From NCBI GenBank assembly GCA_022842065.1, contig JALHQH010000060.1, forward strand, positions 1 through 64,000: a stretch of 64,000 bases of DNA. Reading direction: 5' to 3'. Made by a program: the position numbers and the translations under genes. The notes beneath the pieces are model-generated. The model did no database searches. It was given only the letters and a program-made list of their open reading frames with translations, and was not told where the DNA came from. Positions 38,468 through 46,832 of this stretch are shown here, one piece after another; within the stretch, counting starts at the first letter, position 1; the number at the start of each line of letters is the position of its first letter. The stretch is from Caldilineaceae bacterium (lineage in GTDB: Bacteria > Chloroflexota > Anaerolineae > Caldilineales > Caldilineaceae).

Positions 38468-40009
38468 TTATGTGGTGATGGCAGATGCGTCACCGAGCGC
38501 AGAGATTTGCGGCGAGCGTTGCCGGCCTGTGATCACCGCCCACAGCACCATCACCAGCAAGCCTACCACCGTCAACCAGCCAAAGGCATCGCCAATGACG
38601 CTGTAGATGGTCGGCACATGGGCATGGACCGGCAATTGCGCGATCAGGACCCGTTCGCTCGTGGTAAAGTGATCCAAAGTGGTCGTAACCCGACCATATG
38701 GATCAATGGCCAGGGAAGTGCCATTCGAGGCCTGACGCAGAATTGCCGTGCCATTTTCAATCGCCCGGAAGATAGCCATCTCGGCATGAATCTGGTTGAT
38801 GGCTTGCCAATCATTGGCCCCAATCAGCAATAGATCCACCCCACTACGCCCTGCTTGCCGCAAATTCACCACAAAATCGGCATCCCAACAGATTACCGCC
38901 GACAGCAGACCAAACGGGGTCGCAACAGTTTGCAGTTTGCCATCTCCCAGCAAGGTGCCTTCCAGGAAATTGCCTCCATACTTCACATGATCGAGCACCA
39001 GGTTGCCGGCAGGATCGGCGAGATAGAGGCGGTTTTCGGCTGGTCGTGCCGTATCGGCAAAAAATGTAAAGGTGGGCATTGCCAGGTAGATTCCTTCTTC
39101 CTCTGCCAACTGCTGCCCACGCGCCACCAGGGCCGTGACATCATCCGCCAAACCCAACACGGCCCCCTCCGGCCAGTTCACCAACTGTGCGCCGGCCCGT
39201 GCCTCGCGCCGTGTGGCCGCTAAATATTCGTCGTGAATGGCAGCGGTTTGGGTGCGAAAGGCGGCCAGATCCTGTGTATAAAGTGCCATCACTTCACCGA
39301 GTGGTTTCGGCGCGATGGTAATCCCAGCCATGCGTACGGTCTGCGGGTCAGTTGGCGTTGACCACAATAGCCGCGCGTTGCCATAGGCCAGCACAATCAA
39401 GAAGATGGTGCCGTAAAGCGCAACCCCACGCCAGATCAGCTTTGGTTCAAAATGGCGTACCCAAGCCCAGTTAACCATCGTGGCAAACCAGTGCATCAGA
39501 AAGGTAATCCCCCAGATGCCCGTCACCGCGGCCAACTGGATCAGCGGCAGGTTATCGGCGTTGACATAAGCCGCTGCGCCAAAGCTACCCAACGGGCTGT
39601 TGGTCAGGTTGATAAATTCCCAAGCCGTGGCCGCCAGCGGGAAGACTAAGCTCCCGACCAATCCCGGTAAACGTGGGGTCAATAGCCGGTCAACGAGAAA
39701 GGGCAAGCTGCCCAACAAAATCTGCACGGCAAGCAAACCAGTGGAAAGCGGAAAGGGCATGGGGATCAGATCGGCACCGACATAGGCATTGACGGCAATT
39801 GAGCTGAACACCAGGAGTAGAAAACCGCGCAGCACCGGTTGGGTGCGCATAAAACGCAGCGCAAAGACCGTGGTCAACCACGCTGCCAGCGGGATCACCC
39901 ACGGGCCAAAGACAAAGATGCCCAACAGTGCGCTCAGCACTAACCAAAGCAGTGACCACCGATCCACCAGTGGTTGGAGGAGTGGATTTTTCGTTTTCAT
40001 CATCGTCAC
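38468..40009 (-). CDS. Apolipoprotein N-acyltransferase-like membrane nitrilase
   Basis: A 513-residue membrane enzyme. About six helices in residues 15-215 precede a nitrilase-superfamily catalytic domain, and a final helix ends near 500. The Glu-Lys-Cys triad is visible: Glu281 in NWPEGAVLG, Lys343 in DHVKYGGNF and Cys374 in VICWDADF. This is the plan of Lnt, which N-acylates lipoprotein N-termini. Sequence motifs differ from proteobacterial Lnt, so it may be a divergent Lnt or another membrane carbon-nitrogen hydrolase. Several lipoproteins in this window (TlpA-like, fasciclin) would be natural substrates. It is convergent with rhaM. Confidence 0.82.
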   Translation of the reverse strand: MTMMKTKNPLLQPLVDRWSLLWLVLSALLGIFVFGPWVIPLAAWLTTVFALRFMRTQPVLRGFLLLVFSSIAVNAYVGADLIPMPFPLSTGLLAVQILLGSLPFLVDRLLTPRLPGLVGSLVFPLAATAWEFINLTNSPLGSFGAAAYVNADNLPLIQLAAVTGIWGITFLMHWFATMVNWAWVRHFEPKLIWRGVALYGTIFLIVLAYGNARLLWSTPTDPQTVRMAGITIAPKPLGEVMALYTQDLAAFRTQTAAIHDEYLAATRREARAGAQLVNWPEGAVLGLADDVTALVARGQQLAEEEGIYLAMPTFTFFADTARPAENRLYLADPAGNLVLDHVKYGGNFLEGTLLGDGKLQTVATPFGLLSAVICWDADFVVNLRQAGRSGVDLLLIGANDWQAINQIHAEMAIFRAIENGTAILRQASNGTSLAIDPYGRVTTTLDHFTTSERVLIAQLPVHAHVPTIYSVIGDAFGWLTVVGLLVMVLWAVITGRQRSPQISALGDASAITT

Positions 40010-40226
40010 CTTTCAAATCTAGGTAAGAGCGCCGCGAACATTGCGACGTACCCCGATCCTATCAGCCGCGGAGTCACACGGTACAGTGCCAAAGGTCATG
40101 GCCGGGGTCACCAGTCGGGATGACTGGGGGCATGTTGCCATTGCGTGCATCCCCAATTTTTGCAGCCAAGATCACCCTTTCCCGCATCACACCCTTGCGC
40201 GGGGTGCGTCCCAATTTTGGGGGCTA

Positions 40227-40292
40227 ACGTCCCCGGCACAGGCGAAGGCTTGGTTCGTTAGCAGACGATTCACCCGCCTGTGCCGGGGACGT
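40227..40292. repeat. 18-bp perfect inverted repeat, 30-base loop
   Basis: ACGTCCCCGGCACAGGCG (40227-40244) pairs with 40275-40292. It lies in the 450-base divergent region between the Lnt-like gene and the SDR gene. Other partial repeats (GGGGTGCG near 40200 against CGCACCCC near 40298) extend the structure. No gene visible in this stretch. Confidence 0.55.
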
Positions 40293-40462
40293 GGTGAACC
40301 GCACCCCTTTGCTGGGACACACCCCTTGCGCGTAAGCGACTTTATTGCGGACAGATTCTGTGGTAAAGTACAACGATTGTCCCCATCACTTTTTGCGCCG
40401 GTCGCGCGGGGTGTTGCCAGTGCTCGACTCAACCGCAGTAACATTGGAAAGAACTGTAGACC

Positions 40463-41335
40463 ATGGAACTACGACTCCAGAACAAAATTGCCATTGTCAC
40501 CGGTGCCGGGCGCGGGATCGGCAAAGGAATTGCCACCCGGTTGGTCCAAGAAGGCGCGACGGTGGTTATCGCTGACTATGCAACAGAAACGGCAACAGCC
40601 ACGGCCCACGAATTGGCGCAAGCAGGAAGCACAACGTTGCCCTACACCATCGATATCAGCAACGTTTCCGCCGCCCAGCAGCTGGTGAACGATGTCGTCG
40701 CCCACTTTGGCCGCATTGACATTCTGGTCAACAATGCCGGTGTCACGCAGACCAAGCCGCTGCTCGATCTGAACGAGGGCGATTGGGATCGGGTGATGAA
40801 TGTTAACCTGCGCGGCATGTTCTTCTGCCTGCAAGCGGTCGCCAACCAGATGTTAACGCAGATTCCCGCTGAGATCCGCGCCCACTTGGGCCTTTCCGAC
40901 GTGGTGAAGGTCAAAGCCGATACAGCGGGTGTGCCCCCTACTTTGGCCGCCAGCTATGGCAAAATCGTCAACATGGCCTCGATCTCCGGTCGCCGCGGAC
41001 GCCCCTTGGCCGCCCACTATGCCGCCAGCAAAGCCGCCACCATGAGCGTCACCCAATCGGCCGCCTTGGCCCTGGCTCCCTACAACATCAATGTCAACGC
41101 GGTTTCGCCCAGTGTGGTCGCCACCCCCATGTGGGATCAGATCGACGCCGAGCGTGGACAACTTTTCGGCAGCGCGCCGGGCGAAGCAATGCGTGCCTTT
41201 ATCAACACGATTCCGCTCAAACGGGCCGGCACCCCAGGCGATATTGGCGGGGCAATTGCCTTCCTCTGCTCCAGCGACGCCGACTATATCACCGGCCAGA
41301 CGCTTAATGTTGACGGCGGTTATGAGATGGACTGA
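40463..41335 (+). CDS. Short-chain dehydrogenase/reductase (classical type)
   Basis: A 290-residue SDR. GAGRGIG at residues ~14-20 binds NAD(P); IADYATE after strand 2, DISNVS, and NNAGVTQTKP are all classical. The catalytic tetrad is visible: Asn in NVNLRGMFF, Ser in MASISGRRG, Tyr and Lys in YAASK. The C-terminus GQTLNVDGGYEMD is typical of the FabG/glucose-dehydrogenase-like group. An insertion of ~25 residues (IPAEIRAHLGLSDVVKVKAD) before the Ser strand is unusual and may shape the substrate pocket. Monocistronic, with a palindrome downstream. Substrate unknown. Confidence 0.92.
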   Translation: MELRLQNKIAIVTGAGRGIGKGIATRLVQEGATVVIADYATETATATAHELAQAGSTTLPYTIDISNVSAAQQLVNDVVAHFGRIDILVNNAGVTQTKPLLDLNEGDWDRVMNVNLRGMFFCLQAVANQMLTQIPAEIRAHLGLSDVVKVKADTAGVPPTLAASYGKIVNMASISGRRGRPLAAHYAASKAATMSVTQSAALALAPYNINVNAVSPSVVATPMWDQIDAERGQLFGSAPGEAMRAFINTIPLKRAGTPGDIGGAIAFLCSSDADYITGQTLNVDGGYEMD

Positions 41336-41383
41336 AAACAGATCAAAGATGACGCAGATTTGATCTGTAAGTAGTTCGACAAC

Positions 41384-41434
41384 GTTAAATTATGTGCCTA
41401 GCTGGTCCGTGACCAGCTAGGCACATAATTTAAC
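41384..41434. repeat. 24-bp perfect palindrome
   Basis: Arms 41384-41407 and 41411-41434 are exact reverse complements with a 3-base centre, 48 bases after the SDR stop. It probably forms the 3' end of the SDR transcript; no T-run. Confidence 0.65.
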
Positions 41435-41501
41435 AACAACCAATTTAACGCTGTCGAAATAGTCACAAAAAACGCGTTTGACTTATCAACCATTGTGATT
41501 T

Positions 41502-42044
41502 ATGTTGGAACCTATGCACACATCTTTTCAAAGTGTTTTCCAAACTACCTTTCGACCCCACCAGGTTGACCCATCGGTTTTTGTGGCACCCCATGCCGTG
41601 ATCGTGGGCGATGTCACGCTAGCGGCGGGCTGTAGTGTTTGGTTTCATGCGACGCTGCGCGGTGATGTCGAGCCGATTTGGATTGGCGCGAATAGTAACA
41701 TTCAAGAAGGTGCAGTCCTCCACGTTGATCCCGGTTTCGCCGTCACCGTCGGCACAGGTGTGACGATTGGCCATCGGGCGATTGTACATGGGGCCACGGT
41801 CCATGACCATGTGATTATCGGCATGGGCAGCACGCTGCTGAATGGCGCAGTGATTGGCAGTGATAGCATTGTCGGGGCCAATGCGCTGGTGACCGAGGGT
41901 AAAATTTTTCCACCGGGTTCGCTGATTCTGGGCAGTCCGGCCAAGGCGGTGAGATCGTTGACCGATGCCGAGATCGACCGCATCCGCCAGAGTGCCGCCA
42001 CCTATGTACAGCGGGCGGCGGCTTTTAAAAGTATAACAGAGTGA
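41502..42044 (+). CDS. Gamma-class carbonic anhydrase family protein
   Basis: A 180-residue left-handed beta-helix protein. Hexapeptide turns run from residue ~35 to ~140. The metal-binding His trio is visible: His74 in AVLHVD, and His91 and His96 in IGHRAIVHG. This matches the short Cam-like/YrdA group, which binds zinc or iron, and many members hydrate CO2 or act as assembly scaffolds. The catalytic acid loop of archaeal Cam is absent, as in most short members. The 280 bases after it hold a mobile element and a hairpin. Monocistronic. Confidence 0.92.
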   Translation: MLEPMHTSFQSVFQTTFRPHQVDPSVFVAPHAVIVGDVTLAAGCSVWFHATLRGDVEPIWIGANSNIQEGAVLHVDPGFAVTVGTGVTIGHRAIVHGATVHDHVIIGMGSTLLNGAVIGSDSIVGANALVTEGKIFPPGSLILGSPAKAVRSLTDAEIDRIRQSAATYVQRAAAFKSITE

Positions 42045-42138
42045 CCCCACCCGCGCCTAAGAGGCAAACGATCCCCAGCTTGCGGAGGGAATCTTGCCGA
42101 AACTTCAGTTCCCTCCCTTAGCAAGGGAGGGTTAGGGT

Positions 42139-42252
42139 CACTGCCATTAAGTTAAGCAGCGGAACGTGTACTCAGCGTCTCCAGACGCTGAGTACGCCTT
42201 GACGGGCTGCGCATCTGGGGATGCGCACTACTCGCTTAACTTAATGGCAGTG
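42139..42252. mobile_element. 114-bp MITE-like element with 11-bp target duplication
   Basis: Perfect 19-bp terminal inverted repeats (CACTGCCATTAAGTTAAGC at 42139-42157, its complement at 42234-42252) enclose two hairpins: a 13-bp stem (42168-42180 with 42183-42195) and TGCGCATC...GATGCGCA (near 42208-42227). The flanks are identical 11-mers AGGGTTAGGGT (42128-42138 and 42253-42263), as expected for a target site duplication. Removing the element and one 11-mer restores a continuous sequence. Size and duplication fit a non-autonomous IS4-like element, but no transposase is present. The family is inference. Confidence 0.8.
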
Positions 42253-42324
42253 AGGGTTAGGGTGGGGTTGCTTGATCGTTAAAGTAATAAAATGAACTAG
42301 CAACCATATGGAACAAAAAGCATT

Positions 42325-43713
42325 ATGGCAACTGAGATTGTAATGCCCAATCTGGGTTTTGATACCCAGGCCGCTCGCCTGATCGAGTGGCTAAAACAGC
42401 CGGGCGACACGGTGCAACGGGGCGATCTACTCGCCGTGATCGAATCAGATAAGGCGAATGTTGAGTTAGAAAGTGTTGCGGCCGGTGTGCTCCTGGAACA
42501 GTTGGTCGTAGCCGGTGATGAAGCAGCCGTCGGGGCCGTGATCGCCCGCATCGGAACCACGGCAGAGGCTGGGCAAGTTGCAACTGCCCCATCGCCAGTG
42601 ACAGTATCAGCCACAGCCACAGCCGCCGCAAACGTCGCAGTCGAGGTAACCCCTATCGCCCGCAAGCTGGCGGCTGATAACGCCGTCGATCTGGCCGGCG
42701 TACAGGGTAGCGGTCCCCGCGGCCGCATTATGAAAGAGGATGTCGAAGCGGCAATGGCCGCCACGCCACAGGCAAGTAAATCGCCAACAATGAGCAATGG
42801 GTTACTCGCCCTGCCCAAGGTGCGCAAAGCGGCACGCGAAGCCGGGGTTGATCTAGCAGTCGTACCCGCCAGCGGGCCGAATGGCATCACGACCGCAGCC
42901 GATCTGCAAAATTACCTGGCGAGTCAGGCGGCAGCGGTCCAGCCCACGGCCCCGGTTATTGCTGCGCCAGCACCAGCCGTCGCCCCCACCCCGGTGGTCG
43001 CACCCCAAGCAGCAACCACACCCACTGCGCCGACAGAGCGTGCCGGTGCCACCGCGATCCCCCTCAGCCGCATTCGCCAGATCATCGGTAAGCGGATGGT
43101 GGAGAGCAAACGTGAAGCCCCGCACTTCTATGTCAGCGGCGAGTTTGATCTGGAAGCAGCGCTGGCGCGGCTCAAAACCATGCCGGATGGCGGCCCCGGC
43201 GTCAACAATCTGATCCAGTATCTGACGGTGCAGACCCTGGGCCGTGTCCCTGAACTCAACGCCACCTTTGAGGAAGAGACGATCTACCAGTACAGCAGCG
43301 TCAATCTGGCCGTCGCCGTCGCCCGGGAAGCAGACTTGATTACGCCGGTGTTGCATGGCGCGGAGCGTTTCTCCCTGCAAGGCTTGAGCAGCGAAAGCCG
43401 GGCGCTGATCGGTCGCGCTCGCGCCAACCGCCTGCAACCCGATGACCTACAAGGTGGCACTTTTACGATCAGCAACCTGGGCATCGTGCGCCAGGTCGAT
43501 CAATTTGTCGCGATCATCAACCCACCACAGGTCGCAATCTTGGCCGTCGGTGCAGTCAAACAGCGGCCCGTGGTGATCGACGGCGGCCTGCACATCCGCC
43601 ACACCGTCCACTTGACCCTAAGCGGCGACCACCGCGCCATCGACGGTGCCCATCTTGGCCGCTTCATGGCCGCCTTCCAAACCGAACTGGACAACTTTAG
43701 TCAAGGCAAATAA
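42325..43713 (+). CDS. Dihydrolipoamide acyltransferase (E2) of a 2-oxoacid dehydrogenase
   Basis: A 462-residue E2. Residues 1-76 are a lipoyl domain with the lipoylated Lys43 in IESDKANVE. Two peripheral-subunit-binding domains follow (PIARKLAADNAVDL...GPRGRI near 110-145 and PKVRKAAREAGVDL...GPNGIT near 162-198), and Pro/Ala-rich linkers separate the parts. The catalytic domain starts near 240 and ends with DHRAIDGAHLGRF. It transfers an acyl group from E1 to CoA. Two binding domains in one chain is less common than one. The order E2-E1alpha-E1beta and no E3 nearby suggests either pyruvate or acetoin dehydrogenase; substrate is not decided by sequence alone. Confidence 0.93.
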   Translation: MATEIVMPNLGFDTQAARLIEWLKQPGDTVQRGDLLAVIESDKANVELESVAAGVLLEQLVVAGDEAAVGAVIARIGTTAEAGQVATAPSPVTVSATATAAANVAVEVTPIARKLAADNAVDLAGVQGSGPRGRIMKEDVEAAMAATPQASKSPTMSNGLLALPKVRKAAREAGVDLAVVPASGPNGITTAADLQNYLASQAAAVQPTAPVIAAPAPAVAPTPVVAPQAATTPTAPTERAGATAIPLSRIRQIIGKRMVESKREAPHFYVSGEFDLEAALARLKTMPDGGPGVNNLIQYLTVQTLGRVPELNATFEEETIYQYSSVNLAVAVAREADLITPVLHGAERFSLQGLSSESRALIGRARANRLQPDDLQGGTFTISNLGIVRQVDQFVAIINPPQVAILAVGAVKQRPVVIDGGLHIRHTVHLTLSGDHRAIDGAHLGRFMAAFQTELDNFSQGK

Positions 43714-43715
43714 AA

Positions 43716-43796
43716 GGTAAAACGTAAAGCGTAAAACGTGATACGTCAATTCCTCCTTCACGTTTTACGTTTCACGCTTTACGTTTCACGTTTCAC
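43716..43796. repeat. Word-repeat hairpin between E2 and E1alpha
   Basis: Iterations of CGTAAA/CGTGA words (43716-43746) pair with TCACGTTTTACG...ACGCTTTACG (43757-43796). The left arm lies right after the E2 stop and the right arm ends before GAGG of the E1alpha ribosome-binding site. Related words occur near 49370-49415. Confidence 0.6.
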
Positions 43797-43812
43797 AAAC
43801 CACGAGGAAACA

Positions 43813-44787
43813 ATGGCTCAAGCACTCGATATTACGACACGACAAGCGATGTTGCGGCGCATGTTGGAGATCCGCATCGCTGAAGAAGAGATTCAAAAGA
43901 TGTTTTTGCAGAACCTGATCCGCGGCACGACGCACCTTTGTGTAGGGCAAGAGGCTTGTTCGATCGGGATGGCGCACGCGATGGAAAAGGGTGACACCGT
44001 TACCTGCACCTATCGTGGCCACGGCCACGCGCTGGCCTTGGGCATGACTGTCAAAGCATTAATGGCCGAGATGATGGGCAAGGAGAGCGGGGCCTGTCGC
44101 GGCCGTGGCGGTAGTATGCACATGACTGATCAGACGATTGGGCTGTTGGGGGCTAACGCCATCGTCGGCGCACAGTTACCGATTGCCGTAGGCGCTGGAC
44201 TAACCTACCAGGTTAAAGGGCTACCTCATGTCGCCGTCACCTTTTTTGGCGAGGGGGCAACCAACATTGGCGCGTTCCACGAAGCCGTTAATATGGCGGC
44301 GATCTGGAAGTTGCCGGTGGTCTTCTGCTGTGAAAACAATAAATATGGTGAATATAGCGCGCAACACAAAACCACGCCGGTCGCCGATATCGCCACCCGC
44401 GCCAAGGCGTATGATATTCCCGGCATTGTCGTCGATGGCCAGGATGCCGAAACTGTTTATGCCGAAGCCAAAGCCGCGCTCGACCGGGCGCGCCGGGGTG
44501 ATGGACCGACCCTACTCGAATTCAAGACCTATCGCTACCGCGGCCACTCGCGTACCGACACCGGCCCCTACCGCCCTGCTGGCGAGTTGGAGGAATGGCA
44601 GCGCCGCGATCCAATCGACATCCTCAAGCTGCGCATGATCAGCGATGGCCAGCTCGACGAGACCGAGTTTGACGAAATGAAGGGTGCTGCGGAGCAACTG
44701 GTCTTCGATGCGATTGAATACGCCAAGGCGGAAGCTTATCCGCCCGTGGCCGCGTTGTGGGAAGATATTTATTATGAAAGCAAATGA
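43813..44787 (+). CDS. 2-oxoacid dehydrogenase E1 alpha subunit
   Basis: A 324-residue thiamine-diphosphate subunit. HLCVGQEACSIGMAHAM, RGHGHALALG and GRGGSMHM precede the TPP motif GEGATNIGAFHEAVNMAAIWKLPV with CENNKYGEYS. The phosphorylatable loop region RYRGHSRTDTGPYRP is also present. The usual GDG of the TPP motif reads GEG here, a common variant in AcoA-type proteins. With E1beta it decarboxylates pyruvate or acetoin and transfers the acyl group to lipoate. I start at ATG 43813 after GAGGAAA; the longer frame only reads into the repeat hairpin. Confidence 0.93.
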   Translation: MAQALDITTRQAMLRRMLEIRIAEEEIQKMFLQNLIRGTTHLCVGQEACSIGMAHAMEKGDTVTCTYRGHGHALALGMTVKALMAEMMGKESGACRGRGGSMHMTDQTIGLLGANAIVGAQLPIAVGAGLTYQVKGLPHVAVTFFGEGATNIGAFHEAVNMAAIWKLPVVFCCENNKYGEYSAQHKTTPVADIATRAKAYDIPGIVVDGQDAETVYAEAKAALDRARRGDGPTLLEFKTYRYRGHSRTDTGPYRPAGELEEWQRRDPIDILKLRMISDGQLDETEFDEMKGAAEQLVFDAIEYAKAEAYPPVAALWEDIYYESK

Positions 44788-44889
44788 AGACATGAGACAC
44801 GAGATACGAGATACCAGATAGGGTGGATACGCGCTGGTCTCGTGTCTCCTTGTCTCGTGTCTCGCATCTCCCTGTCTGCAAGATGTCTA
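44788..44889. repeat. Word-repeat hairpin between E1alpha and E1beta
   Basis: GAGACACGAGATACGAGATACC (44794-44815 region) is complementary, with slippage, to GGTCTCGTGTCTCC and further TCTCGTGTCTCG words (44836-44875). Same layout as the hairpin at 43716 but with a different word. Confidence 0.55.
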
Positions 44890-44912
44890 CAAAATAAAAG
44901 AGAGCCATCATT

Positions 44913-45893
44913 ATGACTGTTATGACTTATCGGGAAGCTGTGTGTAAGGCGTTGGCGGATGAATTGCGGGCCGACGAAGATGTGATTTTTTTTGGTGAGG
45001 ATGTGGCCGAGGCAGGGGGGGTTTTTAAAGTGACCGCTGGTCTCTTTGAAGAATTTGGCCCCAACCGCGTGCGTGATACGCCGATTTCAGAGCAGGCGAT
45101 TATTGGCGCGGCGCTCGGTGCAGCGATTACGGGGTTACGCCCCGTGGCGGAGTTGATGTTTGCCGACTTTATTCCGGTGGCAATGGATCAGATCGTCAAC
45201 CAGATTGCCAAATACCGTTACATGAGTGGCGGTCAGTTTATCATTCCGCTGACGATTCGCTCGGCGCAGGGGATGGCCGGCGGCTTTGGCACCCAACATA
45301 GCCAATGTGCCGAGTCGTGGATCATGGGCATCCCTGGTATCAAGGTCGTCTCCCCTGGCACGCCGACCGATGCCTATGGGCTGCTGCGTGGTGCGATCCG
45401 TGAGAACAATCCGGTCATTGTGCTGGAACACAAGGGGCTCTACAACATTAGCGAAGATGTCCCCGATGACACTGGTCCGATGCCCCTGGGCAAAGCAATT
45501 GTGCGACGACCGGGCAAAGATGTGACCATCGTCGCCCTGCAGTTGATGATGCGCCGCTCGCTGGAAGCTGCCGAAAAGCTGGCGACAGAGGGCATCGATG
45601 TCGAAGTGATCGACCTGCGCTCGATGAACCCACTTGATGAGGAGACCGTACTCACCTCGATTGCTAAGACTAACCGGCTGGTGATCGTCGAAGAGTCACC
45701 CCACAGCGCCGGCTGGGGTGGCGATCTGGCTTCGCTGGCCGCCGATCAGGGGCTCTATTTCCTGGAAGCGCCGGTGAAACGGGTCAACATGCGCGGCACC
45801 CTCATCCCCTACAGCCCCCCGCTGGAAGACGAGTCGATCCCCAATGTGGGGCGGATCAGCGAGGCGGTGCGGGCGGTGATGGGAATTGGATGA
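44913..45893 (+). CDS. 2-oxoacid dehydrogenase E1 beta subunit
   Basis: A 326-residue subunit. The pyrimidine-binding fold has DEDVIFFGEDVAEAGGVFKV and DTPISEQAIIGAALGAAI, and HSQCAESWIMGIPGIKVVSP carries the conserved active-site His. The C-terminal transketolase-like domain includes IDLRSMNPLDEETV and VEESPHSAGWG. It forms an alpha2beta2 tetramer with E1alpha, which is encoded 125 bases upstream with a word-repeat hairpin between the two. A third operon gene (45987-46403) follows. No lipoamide dehydrogenase is nearby; E3 must come from elsewhere. Confidence 0.94.
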   Translation: MTVMTYREAVCKALADELRADEDVIFFGEDVAEAGGVFKVTAGLFEEFGPNRVRDTPISEQAIIGAALGAAITGLRPVAELMFADFIPVAMDQIVNQIAKYRYMSGGQFIIPLTIRSAQGMAGGFGTQHSQCAESWIMGIPGIKVVSPGTPTDAYGLLRGAIRENNPVIVLEHKGLYNISEDVPDDTGPMPLGKAIVRRPGKDVTIVALQLMMRRSLEAAEKLATEGIDVEVIDLRSMNPLDEETVLTSIAKTNRLVIVEESPHSAGWGGDLASLAADQGLYFLEAPVKRVNMRGTLIPYSPPLEDESIPNVGRISEAVRAVMGIG

Positions 45894-45897
45894 TTGG

Positions 45898-45960
45898 TGA
45901 TTGGTAATTCGGTGGTTGAGCGGGTGCCCACTGGGCGCGAAATCACCGAATTACCAATCA
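45898..45960. repeat. 17-bp perfect hairpin after E1beta
   Basis: TGATTGGTAATTCGGTG (45898-45914) pairs with 45944-45960, and a weaker inner hairpin (GGGTGCCC...GGGCGC) fills the loop. The arm repeats the word TGATTGG twice. It lies 5 bases after the E1beta stop codon. Confidence 0.6.
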
Positions 45961-45986
45961 CCCAATTTCTTGATGAGATGAAAAAC

Positions 45987-46403
45987 ATGGCAAAACGCAC
46001 AGAGTATCAATGGGTCTTTACGCCGGGGAAAGCGGTAACGACCAAGATCTCAGCCCAGCGCAAGGCGCTGGTGACGGAGAAGAGTAACGCGTTGGTGGAG
46101 GCGGTGCTCAAGCCGACTTATCTCAAGCCGGTGCCGGCAGACCATCAATTCAACTATGTTTCCAATCTTTACACGAAGTGGTTGCGCAATTATTTCTACT
46201 TTTGCGCCGAGTATACCTGTCCACATCCCAATGCGCTGGCACCCACCTTCGAGTCGAAATTTGCCCGCTTGACCTACACCGGCAATGACCGCTTCACGCT
46301 TTCAGCCCAGCGCCATAACGAGAAGTGGATGGACCTCTATCCCAACATAACGCTGGATGAATGTCTGGCAGCGATCCAAAGTGATCCCTGGTTTCACGCG
46401 TAA
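45987..46403 (+). CDS. Conserved protein of unknown function
   Basis: A 138-residue protein starting MAKRTEYQWVFTPGKA; ATG 45978 three codons upstream is the alternative start. It has no signal or membrane segment. FNYVSNLYTKWLRNYFYFCA, ALAPTFESKFARLTYTGNDR and LDECLAAIQSDPWFHA give an aromatic, compact domain that I believe is widespread as an uncharacterised protein family, though I cannot name it. It follows E1beta by 93 bases with a hairpin between, so it may be in the same transcript without sharing function. Confidence 0.75.
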   Translation: MAKRTEYQWVFTPGKAVTTKISAQRKALVTEKSNALVEAVLKPTYLKPVPADHQFNYVSNLYTKWLRNYFYFCAEYTCPHPNALAPTFESKFARLTYTGNDRFTLSAQRHNEKWMDLYPNITLDECLAAIQSDPWFHA

Positions 46404-46415
46404 CCCGATTTTCAC

Positions 46416-46832
46416 CTAAGCTGTTGGTGGATGGCGCCCTGCTTTTACCCACTGCCCACGTGCCTTTACAATCCACAGCCGATTCATTTTGAGGCGTTCC
46501 ACAGTAGCACGCCCAATGGGTGTGATGCCCTCAACCTTGGTAAAATCGTCGGACCAGCGAAAGTGTGTAAGCCACTGTTCCGAGCGTGGATTATAAAGCA
46601 CAACAACTACGCCACTAAGCAGATCGATAGCTTGGGTAGCCGTTGCTTTGCTCAGATTACAATTGGGACACGAGAGGCAGAGATTATCAAGGGTGTTACC
46701 ACCTTTGGGATCAATATGCTCAACATGCATCGCCTGACCAATAATTGCTTCGCAGGTGCGACAGTATTCGCAACAACCATTGGCACGCGCATAGACAAAA
46801 CGTTTGGTTGCGTCCCAGGAAAGCTCAGCCAT
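46416..46832 (-). CDS. HNH endonuclease
   Basis: A 138-residue HNH nuclease. The core is CCEYCRTCEAIIGQAMHVEH, then IDPKGGNTLDNLCLSCPNCN with zinc-type CxxC pairs, the catalytic His in HVEHIDP and the Asn of DNL. The C-terminal ~50 residues (WLTHFRWSDDFTKVEGITP...) are a common tail of this HNH subgroup. Its start overlaps the stop of the upstream small gene by 8 bases, so they are translationally coupled. Such two-gene cassettes are scattered in cyanobacteria and Chloroflexota and are sometimes taken for toxin-antitoxin-like units. DNA nicking or cutting is inferred from the family. Confidence 0.9.
   Translation of the reverse strand: MAELSWDATKRFVYARANGCCEYCRTCEAIIGQAMHVEHIDPKGGNTLDNLCLSCPNCNLSKATATQAIDLLSGVVVVLYNPRSEQWLTHFRWSDDFTKVEGITPIGRATVERLKMNRLWIVKARGQWVKAGRHPPTA

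Noticed and set aside
40041..40688. 215-codon plus-strand frame before the SDR gene
   Set aside because: It overlaps the SDR start, crosses an inverted repeat and has no recognisable domain or start signal.
42325..45893. Assignment of the operon as acetoin dehydrogenase
   Set aside because: E2, E1alpha and E1beta fit both pyruvate and acetoin dehydrogenase; no acoX or acoR-like neighbour decides it.
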